A DNA stretch of 16,751 bases from Clostridiales bacterium (GCA_019418625.1 DYBL01000053.1:1-16751), one strand, 5' to 3'; counted from the stretch's first letter, positions 6,729 through 15,601 are shown. Notes: generated from the letters alone by a model not told the origin. Made by a program: numbers and translations.

Positions 6729-7387
6729 GGTTCTACCTCCATGGCCTGATGCAAGTAGGCGTCTACATCCTTGGCCTTCATCAAGGCGGGCAGGCAGAGT
6801 TCCTTCAAAGAACAGGCGCTGCAGCTTTTGGAGGGCTTTGCTTTTGGCGTCTGTCCCCGACGGCGGAGCTGGTGCATCTCTTCCGCCATGTCGTGTACCT
6901 GCTGCCGGAGGGCGGGAGTGAAGGAGACTGCAGAGCGGTGCTTGGTTTCGCCATAGAACAGGGCACCCTCTGGAATCGTGCAGCAGAGCATTTCCTCCAG
7001 ACACATGGCCTGGGCGCACAGCTGCAGCTCGTCTGCCTGGTGGGATTTGGGGGCGCCACGCTTGTACTCCACGGGGAAGGGGATCCAAAGCCCTTCTTCT
7101 CTTAGGAGCGGTATGCCGTCCGGGGCTGCGTGAAACTCTACCACGTCGCATTTTCCGGAGAGTCCCAGCTTGGGAGAGGCGATGGAAAGGCCGCGCAGGA
7201 TCAAAATGTCCCCTCGGCGTTCCCGGGCTTGTTCGTTGTGGGCCCGGCGGTGGAACAGATCGCCCTCTACCGTCCGCAGGTTTTCATGCCATTGCTGCTC
7301 AATGTGGATCAGTGCCCACTGACGGCGGCAGAAGGCAAAGTGCTGCAATCCGGAGAGCTGGAGGTAATCCTCCTCGGCGTAGATCAC
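6725..7387 (-). CDS. cas4: CRISPR adaptation nuclease Cas4
   Basis: 220-aa RecB-like Fe-S nuclease that trims prespacers and helps choose PAM-proper ends. Iron-sulphur cysteines are Cys20 (HFAFCRRQW) and the C-terminal cluster C189-x2-C192-x5-C198. The nuclease residues fit His50, Asp81 (GKCDVVEF), Glu107-x-Lys109 (VEYKRG) and Gln117 (QADE). I prefer the GTG start at 7387, which overlaps the cas7 stop as GTGA and gives the family-typical N-terminus MIYAEEDYLQLSG. The in-frame TTG at 7402 would add five residues. Translation is probably coupled to cas7c. The downstream cas1 overlaps by 4 bases. Confidence 0.95.
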   Translation of the reverse strand: MIYAEEDYLQLSGLQHFAFCRRQWALIHIEQQWHENLRTVEGDLFHRRAHNEQARERRGDILILRGLSIASPKLGLSGKCDVVEFHAAPDGIPLLREEGLWIPFPVEYKRGAPKSHQADELQLCAQAMCLEEMLCCTIPEGALFYGETKHRSAVSFTPALRQQVHDMAEEMHQLRRRGQTPKAKPSKSCSACSLKELCLPALMKAKDVDAYLHQAMEVEP

Positions 7388-8280
7388 CCCATGCGCTGGC
7401 AAGTGACGCCTGTGGGGAGGGCGGCTTCATCCACAGTGACGTCGTAGTCCTGATAAGAACGGGCGGGAGCGGGATCGCCTGGGGTTTTGCGGGCGACTTT
7501 CACCGTGTCGAACAGTTTCCAGGCGGGCGCGCAGCCCAGCTCGCTGTCGTGCTTGAAGACGATCAGATCCCGCACTGCCATCTTGCCGCGGGCGGCAGAG
7601 TGGTCGTGTTCAAACATATTGAGAATGGCTTCCCACAGAAGAGAAAGGTCATCATCGGAGAAACCGGTGGTCTTGCGGGCCAGATTGGCGGAAATATAAC
7701 CCTCGCAGCGGTAGAGACCATAGGGGATGATGTATTTGCGACCCATTTCAGTGCCCTTCTTTTCGGCATCTGCCTCGGTGGTGATGGCCACACGGGTGAT
7801 GGTGACCTCCTGGGGTACCACCGGCTCCACGCTGCGGGCAAAGCCCAGCTGCACCGGCCCGCGCACCTGGCCGCAGTTGAGAGCGGCTTTTACAAAGGTG
7901 GTCATCACGGCACCGAATGTGCGGATATCATAGAAGTTGGCACACATCCAATCCCGGATCTTTCGGTCCAGATCCGGATCGGCCTTTTTTTGATCCTTCA
8001 CGTTTTTCTCCGTGATGTCCAGCTGTGCATAGGCTTCCCCATCGCTGCGGTTCAAGGGGACGCCGTCCTTGACATAAATGCGGTAGCCGGCGGCATCCTC
8101 CTTTACAGTTTCCACATAATTGCGGATCTTCCGTTTGAGACACACGTCAGTCACAATGCCAAGGCCGGTCTCCGGGTCCACCCGGGGCATATTGCCGGCG
8201 TCGGGGTCGCCGTTGGGGTTGCCGTTTTCCACGTCGAAGAGGATGACGAATTCGTAGCGGTTTTTGATGGAATCAGACAT
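7384..8280 (-). CDS. cas7c: Cascade backbone protein Cas7c (Csd2)
   Basis: 298-aa Cas7 of type I-C, several copies of which coat the crRNA spacer to form the Cascade backbone. Family hallmarks are NGNPNGDPDAGN at 19-30, DIRTFG at 118-123, GPVQLGFARSVEPV at 141-154 and a late KHDSELGCAPAWKLFD segment. ATG 8280 follows GGAGGAAAAGTAAC, one base after the cas8c stop; the nominal start at 8304 is inside cas8c. The stop overlaps the cas4 GTG. High expression from the strong ribosome binding site suits its multi-copy role. Confidence 0.97.
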   Translation of the reverse strand: MSDSIKNRYEFVILFDVENGNPNGDPDAGNMPRVDPETGLGIVTDVCLKRKIRNYVETVKEDAAGYRIYVKDGVPLNRSDGEAYAQLDITEKNVKDQKKADPDLDRKIRDWMCANFYDIRTFGAVMTTFVKAALNCGQVRGPVQLGFARSVEPVVPQEVTITRVAITTEADAEKKGTEMGRKYIIPYGLYRCEGYISANLARKTTGFSDDDLSLLWEAILNMFEHDHSAARGKMAVRDLIVFKHDSELGCAPAWKLFDTVKVARKTPGDPAPARSYQDYDVTVDEAALPTGVTCQRMG

Positions 8281-8281
8281 G

Positions 8282-8641
8282 TTACTTTTCCTCCTTTTTC
8301 TCAAAACGGGCCTGGGTCTGATGATAGTAGCCCAGCTGGAACGAACCCTGCTGGGGCAGATTTAAGCGTGCTGGGTAGACTTCACCCAGTTTGGACAGCA
8401 GCTTAGTGAGCTGCTTATCATAGTAAGTCCGCAGACCGCTGTCCAGTTTCTTCAGGTGCTTCTGGGCCAGGTTCAGCAAAACGGGGAACACGATAGCAGG
8501 GGTGGCAGAAGCCGAGTTGAAGTATTTGTCCTTGATGGTGGCATTGATGCCGGGGTTGGCGCTGGACTGGATGCCTTCCAGCACGGAGAAGAGCCGCCCC
8601 AGGTTATAGGGGATGTTGGAACTGTCGGGATTGAGAGACAC
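8282..8641 (-). CDS. cas11c: Nested Cascade small subunit Cas11c, internal start in cas8c
   Basis: In type I-C systems the small subunit is known to be made by internal translation of the 3' end of cas8c. Here the in-frame GTG at 8641 is preceded by a perfect AAAGGAGG (8650-8657, minus strand) at 8-base spacing, far stronger than chance within a coding region. The product would be 119 aa, beginning with fMet then SLNPDSSNIPYNLGRL and ending with the cas8c C-terminus. It is largely helical and the right size for a Cas11 that lines the Cascade belly and contacts target DNA. The product itself is inferred, not shown. Confidence 0.78.
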   Translation of the reverse strand: MSLNPDSSNIPYNLGRLFSVLEGIQSSANPGINATIKDKYFNSASATPAIVFPVLLNLAQKHLKKLDSGLRTYYDKQLTKLLSKLGEVYPARLNLPQQGSFQLGYYHQTQARFEKKEEK

Positions 8642-10015
8642 GGTCAAAACCTCCTTTGGTACATCTTTGTTTGGAGCTTTCAGATAGTAGGCTTTCAAAA
8701 TGGCGGCCCGGCCCCGGGTGACGGTATGCTCTGCACGAATGCGCAGCGTTACGCCGTTCAGCAGCGTGGCCGGATAGGGGGCGTCGCTGAGAACAGAGCG
8801 CAGTACCTCGCCGGCCATGTTGGGCGAGGGAGTCTTGTCCCTGCTGCTTTGATTCACGGTTTCGTCCAGCAGCTTCCAAAGCGGAATGGTATCGAACTTG
8901 TCGTAGGCGGGCCGGATGATCTCCAGCCGCTGCTGGTGTGCCTGGGCGTTTTTCAGAAAATTGCCGAATGTATTGTGCAGGAAAAACCGTACAGAGAGGC
9001 GGGCGGCATTGGGGGCCAGCCCCAGAATGAAAAAGTCCATATCAGGGTCCAATCGCGCCTCGTCCAGCTCGACGGCGCGCCCACCGCACAGATTTTTCAG
9101 GGCACTCTGGAGATCGGTCAACGTATAGGACGGCTCTTGCCCGAAAAAAGCCCAACCCATCAGATTCTGGTAGACATCGCCGCCGCACTTGGCCCAGCAG
9201 ACTACAGTGGTGTCGCCCATCCGATAAACGTGTTCCCGGTCGGCCAGCAGGTGGTTGAGTGCGGTGGTATAAGCAAAAGCAGCATATTTGCTGGTGGGGG
9301 CATTGTAATTTTGCTCTTTCCCGTAAGAGCAGAAGGCCGGGGCGTTGAAGGAGACCAGCGCTGCACCGCTGGATTGGGCACCCTGCACGTTTTTGATGGA
9401 GGGATGGATGTTCTCTACCGGTCCGCGTTTACCTGTGACCAGACAGACCATCTGCGGACCGTCCTCCGCAGATTGATAGTGGTCGTCCCAGGCCTGCCGG
9501 ACCAGCGGATCCGCGTGCACATATGCCCCGTTGAACCGGAACACCAGATTGCCGCCGGAAAGGACCTCCTCCAAACAGGCGGACAGGGCGGGATGGCTGG
9601 CGGCCTGCTCCGGCTGCCAGGTCTGAAAAAAGGCCAGTACTGCACGGGCAGAGGGACTGTCTACGCCGCCCAGCAGCTTTTCATGGAGCGCCCGGCATGC
9701 CCGGAAGCACTCCAATGCCCGCTGCGGCTTTCCCTTCAGATCCGTGCCCAGCAAATAGCTGGATGTATCGCAGAGAAAATTTGCCAAAACGCCGCTGGAG
9801 CGCTTGACTGGGGCGGGGAGCTTCATCAGCTGGGGTGCCAGTACGGTCTTTTTCCCTTTTTGCTGCGGGGTTTGAACAGAGATTATCTGCTCCAGCGCTC
9901 CGTTGTCTCCGATACACAAAGCGTAGGAAACCTTGACGTCTCCCCAGCCGGGAGGCGAGATTTTCCCGCTCTGTGCCAGTGTCTCATAGTATTCGGTCAG
10001 TGCCTGCAAGATCAT
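8282..10015 (-). CDS. cas8c: Cascade large subunit Cas8c (Csd1)
   Basis: 577-aa type I-C large subunit, which recognises the PAM and, with Cas5c, holds the 5' handle of the crRNA. It is identified by length, by its position between cas5c and cas7c, and by Csd1-type sequence from the N-terminus (MILQALTEYYETLAQSG) through LVTGKRGPVENIHPSIKNVQ and ILGLAPNAARLSVRFFLHN. ATG 10015 overlaps the cas5c stop as ATGA and has GAGGAGG upstream. The C-terminal 119 codons form a nested, separately translated gene for Cas11c. The long rightward open frame over this gene is a shadow. Confidence 0.96.
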   Translation of the reverse strand: MILQALTEYYETLAQSGKISPPGWGDVKVSYALCIGDNGALEQIISVQTPQQKGKKTVLAPQLMKLPAPVKRSSGVLANFLCDTSSYLLGTDLKGKPQRALECFRACRALHEKLLGGVDSPSARAVLAFFQTWQPEQAASHPALSACLEEVLSGGNLVFRFNGAYVHADPLVRQAWDDHYQSAEDGPQMVCLVTGKRGPVENIHPSIKNVQGAQSSGAALVSFNAPAFCSYGKEQNYNAPTSKYAAFAYTTALNHLLADREHVYRMGDTTVVCWAKCGGDVYQNLMGWAFFGQEPSYTLTDLQSALKNLCGGRAVELDEARLDPDMDFFILGLAPNAARLSVRFFLHNTFGNFLKNAQAHQQRLEIIRPAYDKFDTIPLWKLLDETVNQSSRDKTPSPNMAGEVLRSVLSDAPYPATLLNGVTLRIRAEHTVTRGRAAILKAYYLKAPNKDVPKEVLTVSLNPDSSNIPYNLGRLFSVLEGIQSSANPGINATIKDKYFNSASATPAIVFPVLLNLAQKHLKKLDSGLRTYYDKQLTKLLSKLGEVYPARLNLPQQGSFQLGYYHQTQARFEKKEEK

Positions 10016-10674
10016 CGGTGCACCTCCTCACTGTCCCGGGGCGGTACTTCCATCACCCCATTTTGGAGAGTGGCGCGGAAAAAAAGGGGCGTGATGTTTT
10101 CTGAATCGGTATAATCCATGTCGTAGAGCATCCAGCCAAGGTCCCGGGGGCCCTTCAGCTCCGCCGGACAGGGAGGGACTTCTCCGCACAGGCGGAACTG
10201 GGCGGGAAACTCCCGGCAGCCGAAGCAGGGCTGGTGGTAAAACTGTCCCTTTTGGATGCGCCGCTTTACGATATCTTGAAATTTTCCAGGATTGTCTCCC
10301 GGGGCAGCTTTTTCCGTCATCTCAAAATGGGCTTCAATTACATAATGTACGTCCCGCAGCAGCAGGGCAGCCCGCTGCTGGATATCTTTCGATGTGCTCA
10401 GATATAGTTCCCCTTTTCCCTGCGCCATCACGGCGTGGACAGTGCGGGCAGGGATGGTGGATTTGACCTCGTTGCGCCGCAGATTGGTGAAGCGGATGGG
10501 GGCGCAGACATGGATGCGGTCGATGCACCAGCGCATGCCCGGGTGCCAGTAGATGGCTTCGATCAGTCCCCGGGCGGCCGAGGGCGTCATCACGTCATAG
10601 CTGACCCGTTCCACCTTCATCTCTGGGCGGGTAAACAGGGCATACTCTCCCCAAACCTCCAGTTTGATGGACAT
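10012..10674 (-). CDS. cas5c: crRNA-processing Cascade subunit Cas5c
   Basis: 220-aa Cas5 of type I-C, which takes the place of Cas6 by cutting pre-crRNA at the base of the repeat stem and then stays on the 5' handle. No cas6 is present, as expected. Typical segments are SYDVMTPSAARGLIEAIYW (25-43, with Tyr42 at the place of the catalytic Tyr) and KGQFYHQPCFGCREF (142-156). ATG 10674 follows AAAGGAGTG at suitable spacing; the GTG at 10683 overlaps that Shine-Dalgarno and is unlikely. The stop overlaps the cas8c start by 4 bases, and cas3 ends 32 bases upstream. Confidence 0.96.
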   Translation of the reverse strand: MSIKLEVWGEYALFTRPEMKVERVSYDVMTPSAARGLIEAIYWHPGMRWCIDRIHVCAPIRFTNLRRNEVKSTIPARTVHAVMAQGKGELYLSTSKDIQQRAALLLRDVHYVIEAHFEMTEKAAPGDNPGKFQDIVKRRIQKGQFYHQPCFGCREFPAQFRLCGEVPPCPAELKGPRDLGWMLYDMDYTDSENITPLFFRATLQNGVMEVPPRDSEEVHR

Positions 10675-10706
10675 AGGCGTCACTCCTTTCGATTTCTGAC
10701 TTTGTA

Positions 10707-12854
10707 TTAGATGAACAGTCCTTTTCCACTGTCGGCTTTTAGAGAAAGGCCGGTTTCAGAGGAGTATAGCGCTGTGCTGCGCAGGATCGCCGCGCCGTTT
10801 TCCAGTACTTCCAGATCCCCTGCCGTCTCCAGGGCAGCAAAGTGCTGCTCGTAGATCGAAACACCGTATTGCCCCAGCTGCCGGAACAGCAACCGGCCGC
10901 TCTCGCCGGCCCGCAGCCGCTCCGTGAGAGCGGCGCCTTCTCCCAGAGGAATATAGACCATGCGGGTAGGGCTGTCGATGAGATGGAAACGCTCCGCCAC
11001 CGTGCGGAATGGAAAGAACTGACTTTGGATCAGGGAAAGGATCCGTTTTTCATCCTGGGCGTCTTTCCCTTTCAGGTCCAGGAGACGTTCAAAATAATCA
11101 TGGATGGCCGCTGAGGAGGAGATATCCTTGTGGCGGGCCATCACCTCCCGACCGGCGCCGACAGCAGTGGAAAAGAGGGGAGGGGTCTTTTCCTCCCCAT
11201 CAAAAATCCGGACGACGCTCTCCGCAGGGGAGCGCTTTCCCTCCCGGTTGCAGCGCCCGGCGGATTGGAGAATAGAGTCCAAGCCCGCTGTCTCGCGGAA
11301 CACTACCGGGAAATCCACATCCACGCCGGCCTCGATCAGAGAGGTGGACACCACACGGCAGGGAAGTCCTTCCCTGAGGCGGCGGCGGATCTCCCGGAGC
11401 TGCTGTTTGCGGTGATTTGGGTACATGAGGGTGGACAAGTGAAACCGATCCGCACTGTCCAGGCGTTCATATACCTCTTGCGCGGCTTTTCTGGTATTGA
11501 CGATGCACAAGGCCTGACTGTGGGTCATGAGTTGCGTGGCTAGATCGTCCCAAGTAAGTTTTCCTATGTGCTGAAACGATACCCGGCGAAATACCTCCTT
11601 CTGTCTGATGTCCGGCGGACACAGCTCCCGGATGGGGCAGCTGGGAAGAAATTCCCGGAAGACGGGCTCCAGCGCAGGCTGCGTGGCCGTGCACAAAACG
11701 GCTGAGACATTGTAGTGGGCCGCCAGTTGGGAAATGGCCCAGACACAAGGGCGCAGATAGGGAATGGGAAGCATCTGTGCCTCGTCAAAAATTACCACGC
11801 TGCCAGCGATGTTGTGGAGCTTGCGGCACTGGGAAGAGCGGCAGGCGTACAGAGACTCAAAAAACTGCACAGCAGTGGTCACCACTACAGGCATATCCCA
11901 GTTTTCCGTAGCCTTAGCCAGACGGATGGTGTGGGTGTCGGCTTCTTGCTCCAAATCGTAAAGTAAATTGGAGTGGTGCTCCAGAACGTTTTCCCTGCCC
12001 AGGATCCCACGGAAAATATCTGCGGTCTGTTCAATAATGGATGTGTAGGGGATGACATAGATTACCCGCCGCAGGCCGTGCTCTTTGGCATGGGAGAGCG
12101 CAAAGGCGAGGGAGGCAACGGTTTTGCCGCCACCGGTGGGAACGGTGAGAGAAAATAGTCCCGGCTGCTGCGCTTGCCCGGCGTGCATGCATCGCTCCAG
12201 GATCTCACAGCGTTGGCGGTTTAGTTCCCCCTTAGGCGGAAACCAGCAGGACACGTAGCTTTGGAGTTTGTTCCACAGCTGTTCCATACAAGTCTCGTTG
12301 TGTTCTCGGCTACGGCCATCCATAAAAGCTTCTGTATCCAGAAAGTCGGCGTCCACCAGGCAAGAGTAGAGCATCCGGGTGAAAAAGAATAATTCCAGGC
12401 TGGAGTTCTGCATTAAGAAACCCGGTACTTCAGGCTGAGGCAGAGCGATCTCCTGCTTCCAGTGTTCGCAAGGTTCCAGCCGGCCTCGCTCCTTCCGCTT
12501 GATCCGCCCGCAAAAAGTTGACTGGTCCGGTGTGTCTGTGGGACTGCCGCCGTCCGGCAGCCCGCCATGGTGACCGGCAACTGCAAATGCAGCAAAAGGC
12601 TGCCTGCGCTGCCAGCACTCCGCTGCCCCGGCGGTTGCATGATCTACCTGGATGGAGGAGCCATGCAGCCGCTGCTGGAATGCGGCGGAGTATTTTCCAA
12701 TATCGTGGACCAATCCGGCCAGCTCTGCCTGTGCCTCTGCGCTGAAGGGACGGGCAAATCTTTTGGACAAGTTGGCTGTGTTGATCAGATGCTCCGCAAC
12801 GGTTTGCATGCGGCCGTCTTCTGCAATATGTGCAAGAAATTTGCTGGAATCCAT
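10707..12854 (-). CDS. cas3: CRISPR effector helicase-nuclease Cas3 (HD domain fused)
   Basis: 715-aa Cas3 recruited by target-bound Cascade to nick, unwind and degrade DNA. The N-terminal HD nuclease shows His22, the HDIGK motif (His50/Asp51), His72 and the His95-His96 pair. The superfamily 2 helicase follows: Walker A VPTGGGKT (238-245), Walker B DEAQ (357-360), TATQP (389-393), SLIEAGVDVDFPVV (505-518) and the arginine-finger motif QSAGRCNREGKR (530-541). All catalytic positions appear intact. ATG 12854 has AGGAGG at 8-base spacing. It is the first gene of the cas operon, with a 5' untranslated region of about 75 bases after the predicted promoter. Confidence 0.97.
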   Translation of the reverse strand: MDSSKFLAHIAEDGRMQTVAEHLINTANLSKRFARPFSAEAQAELAGLVHDIGKYSAAFQQRLHGSSIQVDHATAGAAECWQRRQPFAAFAVAGHHGGLPDGGSPTDTPDQSTFCGRIKRKERGRLEPCEHWKQEIALPQPEVPGFLMQNSSLELFFFTRMLYSCLVDADFLDTEAFMDGRSREHNETCMEQLWNKLQSYVSCWFPPKGELNRQRCEILERCMHAGQAQQPGLFSLTVPTGGGKTVASLAFALSHAKEHGLRRVIYVIPYTSIIEQTADIFRGILGRENVLEHHSNLLYDLEQEADTHTIRLAKATENWDMPVVVTTAVQFFESLYACRSSQCRKLHNIAGSVVIFDEAQMLPIPYLRPCVWAISQLAAHYNVSAVLCTATQPALEPVFREFLPSCPIRELCPPDIRQKEVFRRVSFQHIGKLTWDDLATQLMTHSQALCIVNTRKAAQEVYERLDSADRFHLSTLMYPNHRKQQLREIRRRLREGLPCRVVSTSLIEAGVDVDFPVVFRETAGLDSILQSAGRCNREGKRSPAESVVRIFDGEEKTPPLFSTAVGAGREVMARHKDISSSAAIHDYFERLLDLKGKDAQDEKRILSLIQSQFFPFRTVAERFHLIDSPTRMVYIPLGEGAALTERLRAGESGRLLFRQLGQYGVSIYEQHFAALETAGDLEVLENGAAILRSTALYSSETGLSLKADSGKGLFI

Positions 12855-12937
12855 GCAGAGGCCTCCTTTGCAAAATTACAGAAAATTCTCAGTTGGCTGG
12901 GCAATATTTCTAAAAAATACTGGTGTTAATTTCCTTA

Positions 12938-12971
12938 ATTATATAAATTTTTCCATAAAACTACAAGTCAA
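12938..12971 (-). promoter_or_regulatory. Predicted cas operon promoter
   Basis: On the minus strand a perfect TATAAT (12943-12938) lies 17 bases after TTGTAG (12966-12961), a partial -35 box. A better -35, TTGACT (12971-12966), overlaps it but would need a 22-base spacer. The segment sits in an AT-rich 217-base gap (12855-13071) between the 304-aa gene and cas3. I see no terminator in that gap, so read-through from upstream is also possible. Confidence 0.6.
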
Positions 12972-13071
12972 GAATCCGCATAATCATGGGACCTTTCTTC
13001 AACAGCGCTTTTCAACAAACGACACTGCTTATTTCTTATAAAGGCGGTTTGAAATATTTTCGTTTGGGTAA

Positions 13072-13986
13072 TCACATAAAAAACTGCGGGTATTGTTCCA
13101 GACAGAATTTCAATACGATTTGCTGGATCAAGCGGTCGCCCTCTGCGTCAGGATCGATTCCTCCGGCTTCACAGCGAACGATCTCGCCTGCTAAAACACG
13201 GTCAAGCGTTTCCTCAATCTTGGCGCAAAGACGTGCCAGCTGATAGGGCATACTGCCGGTCCATTGTGCGTTTCCATATGCTATGTTTTCGCTTCGAAGT
13301 GTAATCCCGCCGCTGGAATTACGGATGCAGTCTCCGCCCCCAAATTCCTGCTCCATGATCTTTCCGTTTTTCAGGACAGCCAGAAGGGCGCCGTGATAAA
13401 CTTTATGGTACCAGCTAGATATACTCCATTTATCATAAAAGCTGTTTGCACGCTTACTTGCAGACCCTTCCGGACGTTCTTTGTCCCATTTTGCTGCACC
13501 GGCCATTTTGCGGAGCAGTTCTTCGTCGATAATGTTATCGGAAGCGGTTGGATACAGCTCGATGCAGTAGTAGTTGTCTGCATCTGCTTGACACAACCGG
13601 ATCCCTGTGGGCTGGAGTACCTCACAGGCAATTTCAAAGTACAGGCCGTCCTGCTCTCGCAGAGCAAGCGCTACTGCCGAAAAAATGGGTTCATCATAAC
13701 GATTTGTGTAGCGGCGCAATTCTTTCCAAAGAGAAATGACGTGCGCTGCTCTGGCGTGAAGATTTGTGGGGCGGTCAATATCCAGCGGTTCGCAGCGATC
13801 GGCGTCATACAGATCGCCGGATGTTCCGCACAGCAGCCACACAAAATACCGCTGCATTTCCAGACGCTCCAACTGTGGTTTTTTACCATGTTTCCTCAGG
13901 GAATCCTCCCAGGTGAGAAAGTCCTCGGAGACTTCAAATTCCTGCTGATTAGGTGCGATCCAGATCAAACTTCCATTCTTGCTCAT
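13072..13986 (-). CDS. Unassigned 304-aa partner of the DUF2325 protein
   Basis: I do not recognise a family. The protein starts MSKNGSLIWIAPNQQEFEVS and ends EQYPQFFM. It has no signal peptide or clear membrane segment, and is rich in aromatic residues and mixed charge. Features that might be conserved are YFVWLLCGTSGDLYD near residue 50, a WSISSWYHKVYHGALLAV segment and a glycine-rich GGGDCIRNSSGG stretch in the last third. No nuclease, helicase, ATPase or CARF signature is evident. ATG 13986 overlaps the stop of the DUF2325 gene as ATGA, and GAGGAGGAG within that gene serves as Shine-Dalgarno, so the two products are almost certainly made together and may interact. Cas3 lies 217 bases downstream in the same direction. 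Confidence 0.85.
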   Translation of the reverse strand: MSKNGSLIWIAPNQQEFEVSEDFLTWEDSLRKHGKKPQLERLEMQRYFVWLLCGTSGDLYDADRCEPLDIDRPTNLHARAAHVISLWKELRRYTNRYDEPIFSAVALALREQDGLYFEIACEVLQPTGIRLCQADADNYYCIELYPTASDNIIDEELLRKMAGAAKWDKERPEGSASKRANSFYDKWSISSWYHKVYHGALLAVLKNGKIMEQEFGGGDCIRNSSGGITLRSENIAYGNAQWTGSMPYQLARLCAKIEETLDRVLAGEIVRCEAGGIDPDAEGDRLIQQIVLKFCLEQYPQFFM

Positions 13987-15557
13987 TGTTTCTCCTCCTC
14001 ATAAATTTTTGCGATCTTCTGCTCCAGTAATTCCAGATTGCACTGGGACAGATATCCGTATGGAATTCCGTTTTTTCGCAGGAATGCGGTGCCTTTATCA
14101 AATACGGTGTGGGCCATATGTCCTGAAAAGATCAGCACATATTCCGCGTTTTGAAAGACTTCGGGGGAGACGCTGTGCAGGGTCCCGCTGACCAGGTGCA
14201 GCTCCGGCAGCGCTTTCCGAAGCTGCTGATGCCATGTCTCGTGCCCTCCGAAAATGAAGGTGCGGTGTTTTTTGAGAATCTCATGAATATCCGGATGCTC
14301 TGACGAGACAAAAACGGGCGGGTTATCCAATTCGAAGGCAAGCTCCTTGAGACGGCTGTGATCATACTGATCGGTCTCCCATTTCTGTTTTTCTGCCTGG
14401 AGCGCTTGCACGGTTCCTCGGAGCGCGGAGAGTTCGCTCTGTCGCGCAGCTTCCGTATGTTCCTGTCCGATTTTCCTTTGCAGAGCTGCATTTTCCTGAC
14501 GCAGGAGGAATAGCTCCTGCTCCAACGCTTGGTTTTTGCGTTCCAGATGCTCGTTTTGCCTGATGAGAGATTGGTTTTCCACCAAAATTTCATGGTCCAG
14601 CCTGGAGTTGCACAGGATTTTCGCACTGTTGTATTCCTTCAGCATGGATAAAAAAATGATGCCCGTGTAATATAACAGGCTGTCCTGCTCACTCCCGGCG
14701 AGACTTTTACCGCTCATTTTCCGCTTTTCCCGGATCCGATGAATGTGCATTGCCAGGGCCTGCAGATCCTTTTTCTCCAGCCTGTGGCCTTCCAGAAGAA
14801 GGGCAAAGCTCAGCCCCTTTGCATCCATCAATCCGGCACTGAGCAGGTAGACTTCTCTGAGGAGGTCCATGGCGGGTACTGCGTTTTTCGGATCCTGATC
14901 AGTAAAAGCATCTTTCCGGTTTGGGAGATCCATGGCGTCCATCCACATGCGGATGTCTCCGCAGGATTTTATGGCTTGATGGTTTTGTAAGAATTTACTG
15001 ACTGTTTTGATATGCTGCGTGATATCCCTGCTGAGGGATTCGTCGGGGTGATCGTATTTCCGCATTTCGATAAAACTGGACTCCATTGCTGCGATAAAAT
15101 CTTTTATGGAAGCGGCGGCTTCGAATTCCATACCGTGTACCAAAACTAAAAAATAGTAGCCCAGTCGTGCAAACGCATTGGCAATCTCTGCTTTTTCGCC
15201 TGCACATTTTTTGAGGATCCAACCATACAGTTTGGGAGAGGCTTTTTTTGCCAAGGGAAAAAGCTCGGGATAGTTTGACGCGATCTTTTTGACCAAAAGT
15301 GCCTTAGTGTTCTCGTCCTGCTGTGCAGACAGCACCACGGCCAGGCAGTGCTTGAGAGAAATTTCCCGCTCAAGCGTTCCGCTGGTGATGAGTCGTTCAC
15401 AGATGTTCTGGGTACTGTTTCTATATAGTGTGTAGTATGCAGCCTCGTGTTTTTTATAGATCTGCTCAATATCATGTGCCATGCTCCCGTTCCGCATGAG
15501 GGCCTCTGCAATATAGGGGAGCGCCTCCCAATAGAGCCCTGTGTCGATGTGAACCAT
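13983..15557 (-). CDS. Helical coiled-coil protein with C-terminal DUF2325 domain
   Basis: 524-aa protein in three parts. Residues 1-320 are predominantly helical with no recognised domain. Residues about 322-398 are a long coiled coil (LIRQNEHLERKNQALEQELF and onward). Residues about 432-518 resemble DUF2325: a Rossmann-like start TFIFGGHETWHQQLRKAL, then AEYVLIFSGHMAHTVF, a Lys, and GIPYGYLSQCNLELLEQKI. DUF2325 is an uncharacterised domain common in Firmicutes. Its GGH...H...K pattern suggests ligand or nucleotide sensing, which is inference. ATG 15557 is chosen because AGGAGG at 15565-15570 precedes it; the ATG at 15578 lies upstream of that Shine-Dalgarno. It is first in a two-gene operon. 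GC content is visibly lower than in the moeA flank, suggesting transfer. Confidence 0.85.
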   Translation of the reverse strand: MVHIDTGLYWEALPYIAEALMRNGSMAHDIEQIYKKHEAAYYTLYRNSTQNICERLITSGTLEREISLKHCLAVVLSAQQDENTKALLVKKIASNYPELFPLAKKASPKLYGWILKKCAGEKAEIANAFARLGYYFLVLVHGMEFEAAASIKDFIAAMESSFIEMRKYDHPDESLSRDITQHIKTVSKFLQNHQAIKSCGDIRMWMDAMDLPNRKDAFTDQDPKNAVPAMDLLREVYLLSAGLMDAKGLSFALLLEGHRLEKKDLQALAMHIHRIREKRKMSGKSLAGSEQDSLLYYTGIIFLSMLKEYNSAKILCNSRLDHEILVENQSLIRQNEHLERKNQALEQELFLLRQENAALQRKIGQEHTEAARQSELSALRGTVQALQAEKQKWETDQYDHSRLKELAFELDNPPVFVSSEHPDIHEILKKHRTFIFGGHETWHQQLRKALPELHLVSGTLHSVSPEVFQNAEYVLIFSGHMAHTVFDKGTAFLRKNGIPYGYLSQCNLELLEQKIAKIYEEEKQ

Positions 15558-15577
15558 TTCTATACCTCCTGCCAACA

Positions 15578-15601
15578 TTGAATATTCATATGTATATTCA
15601 A
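15578..15601. promoter_or_regulatory. Inverted repeat TTGAATAT-N8-ATATTCAA, candidate operator
   Basis: Perfect 8-bp arms (15578-15585 and 15594-15601) flank an 8-base centre, ending 7 bases before the Shine-Dalgarno of the DUF2325 gene. A third copy of TTGAATAT lies at 15631-15638. The position in the untranslated leader suits a repressor site or a translation-control hairpin. No regulator is identified. Confidence 0.5.

Noticed and set aside
5697..7151. 484-residue version of Cas1
   Set aside because: The first 141 residues are cas4 read out of frame; the real start at 6728 has a Shine-Dalgarno and ATGA coupling.
7312..8406. 364-codon rightward frame opposite cas7c
   Set aside because: Antisense shadow of cas7c with no ribosome binding site or family similarity.
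8456..10114. 552-codon rightward frame opposite cas8c
   Set aside because: Antisense shadow of a GC-rich coding region with no start signal; cas8c on the other strand is certain.
12938..12971. TTGACT as the cas -35 box
   Set aside because: It would need a 22-base spacer to TATAAT, which is too long; the weaker TTGTAG at 17 bases was preferred.
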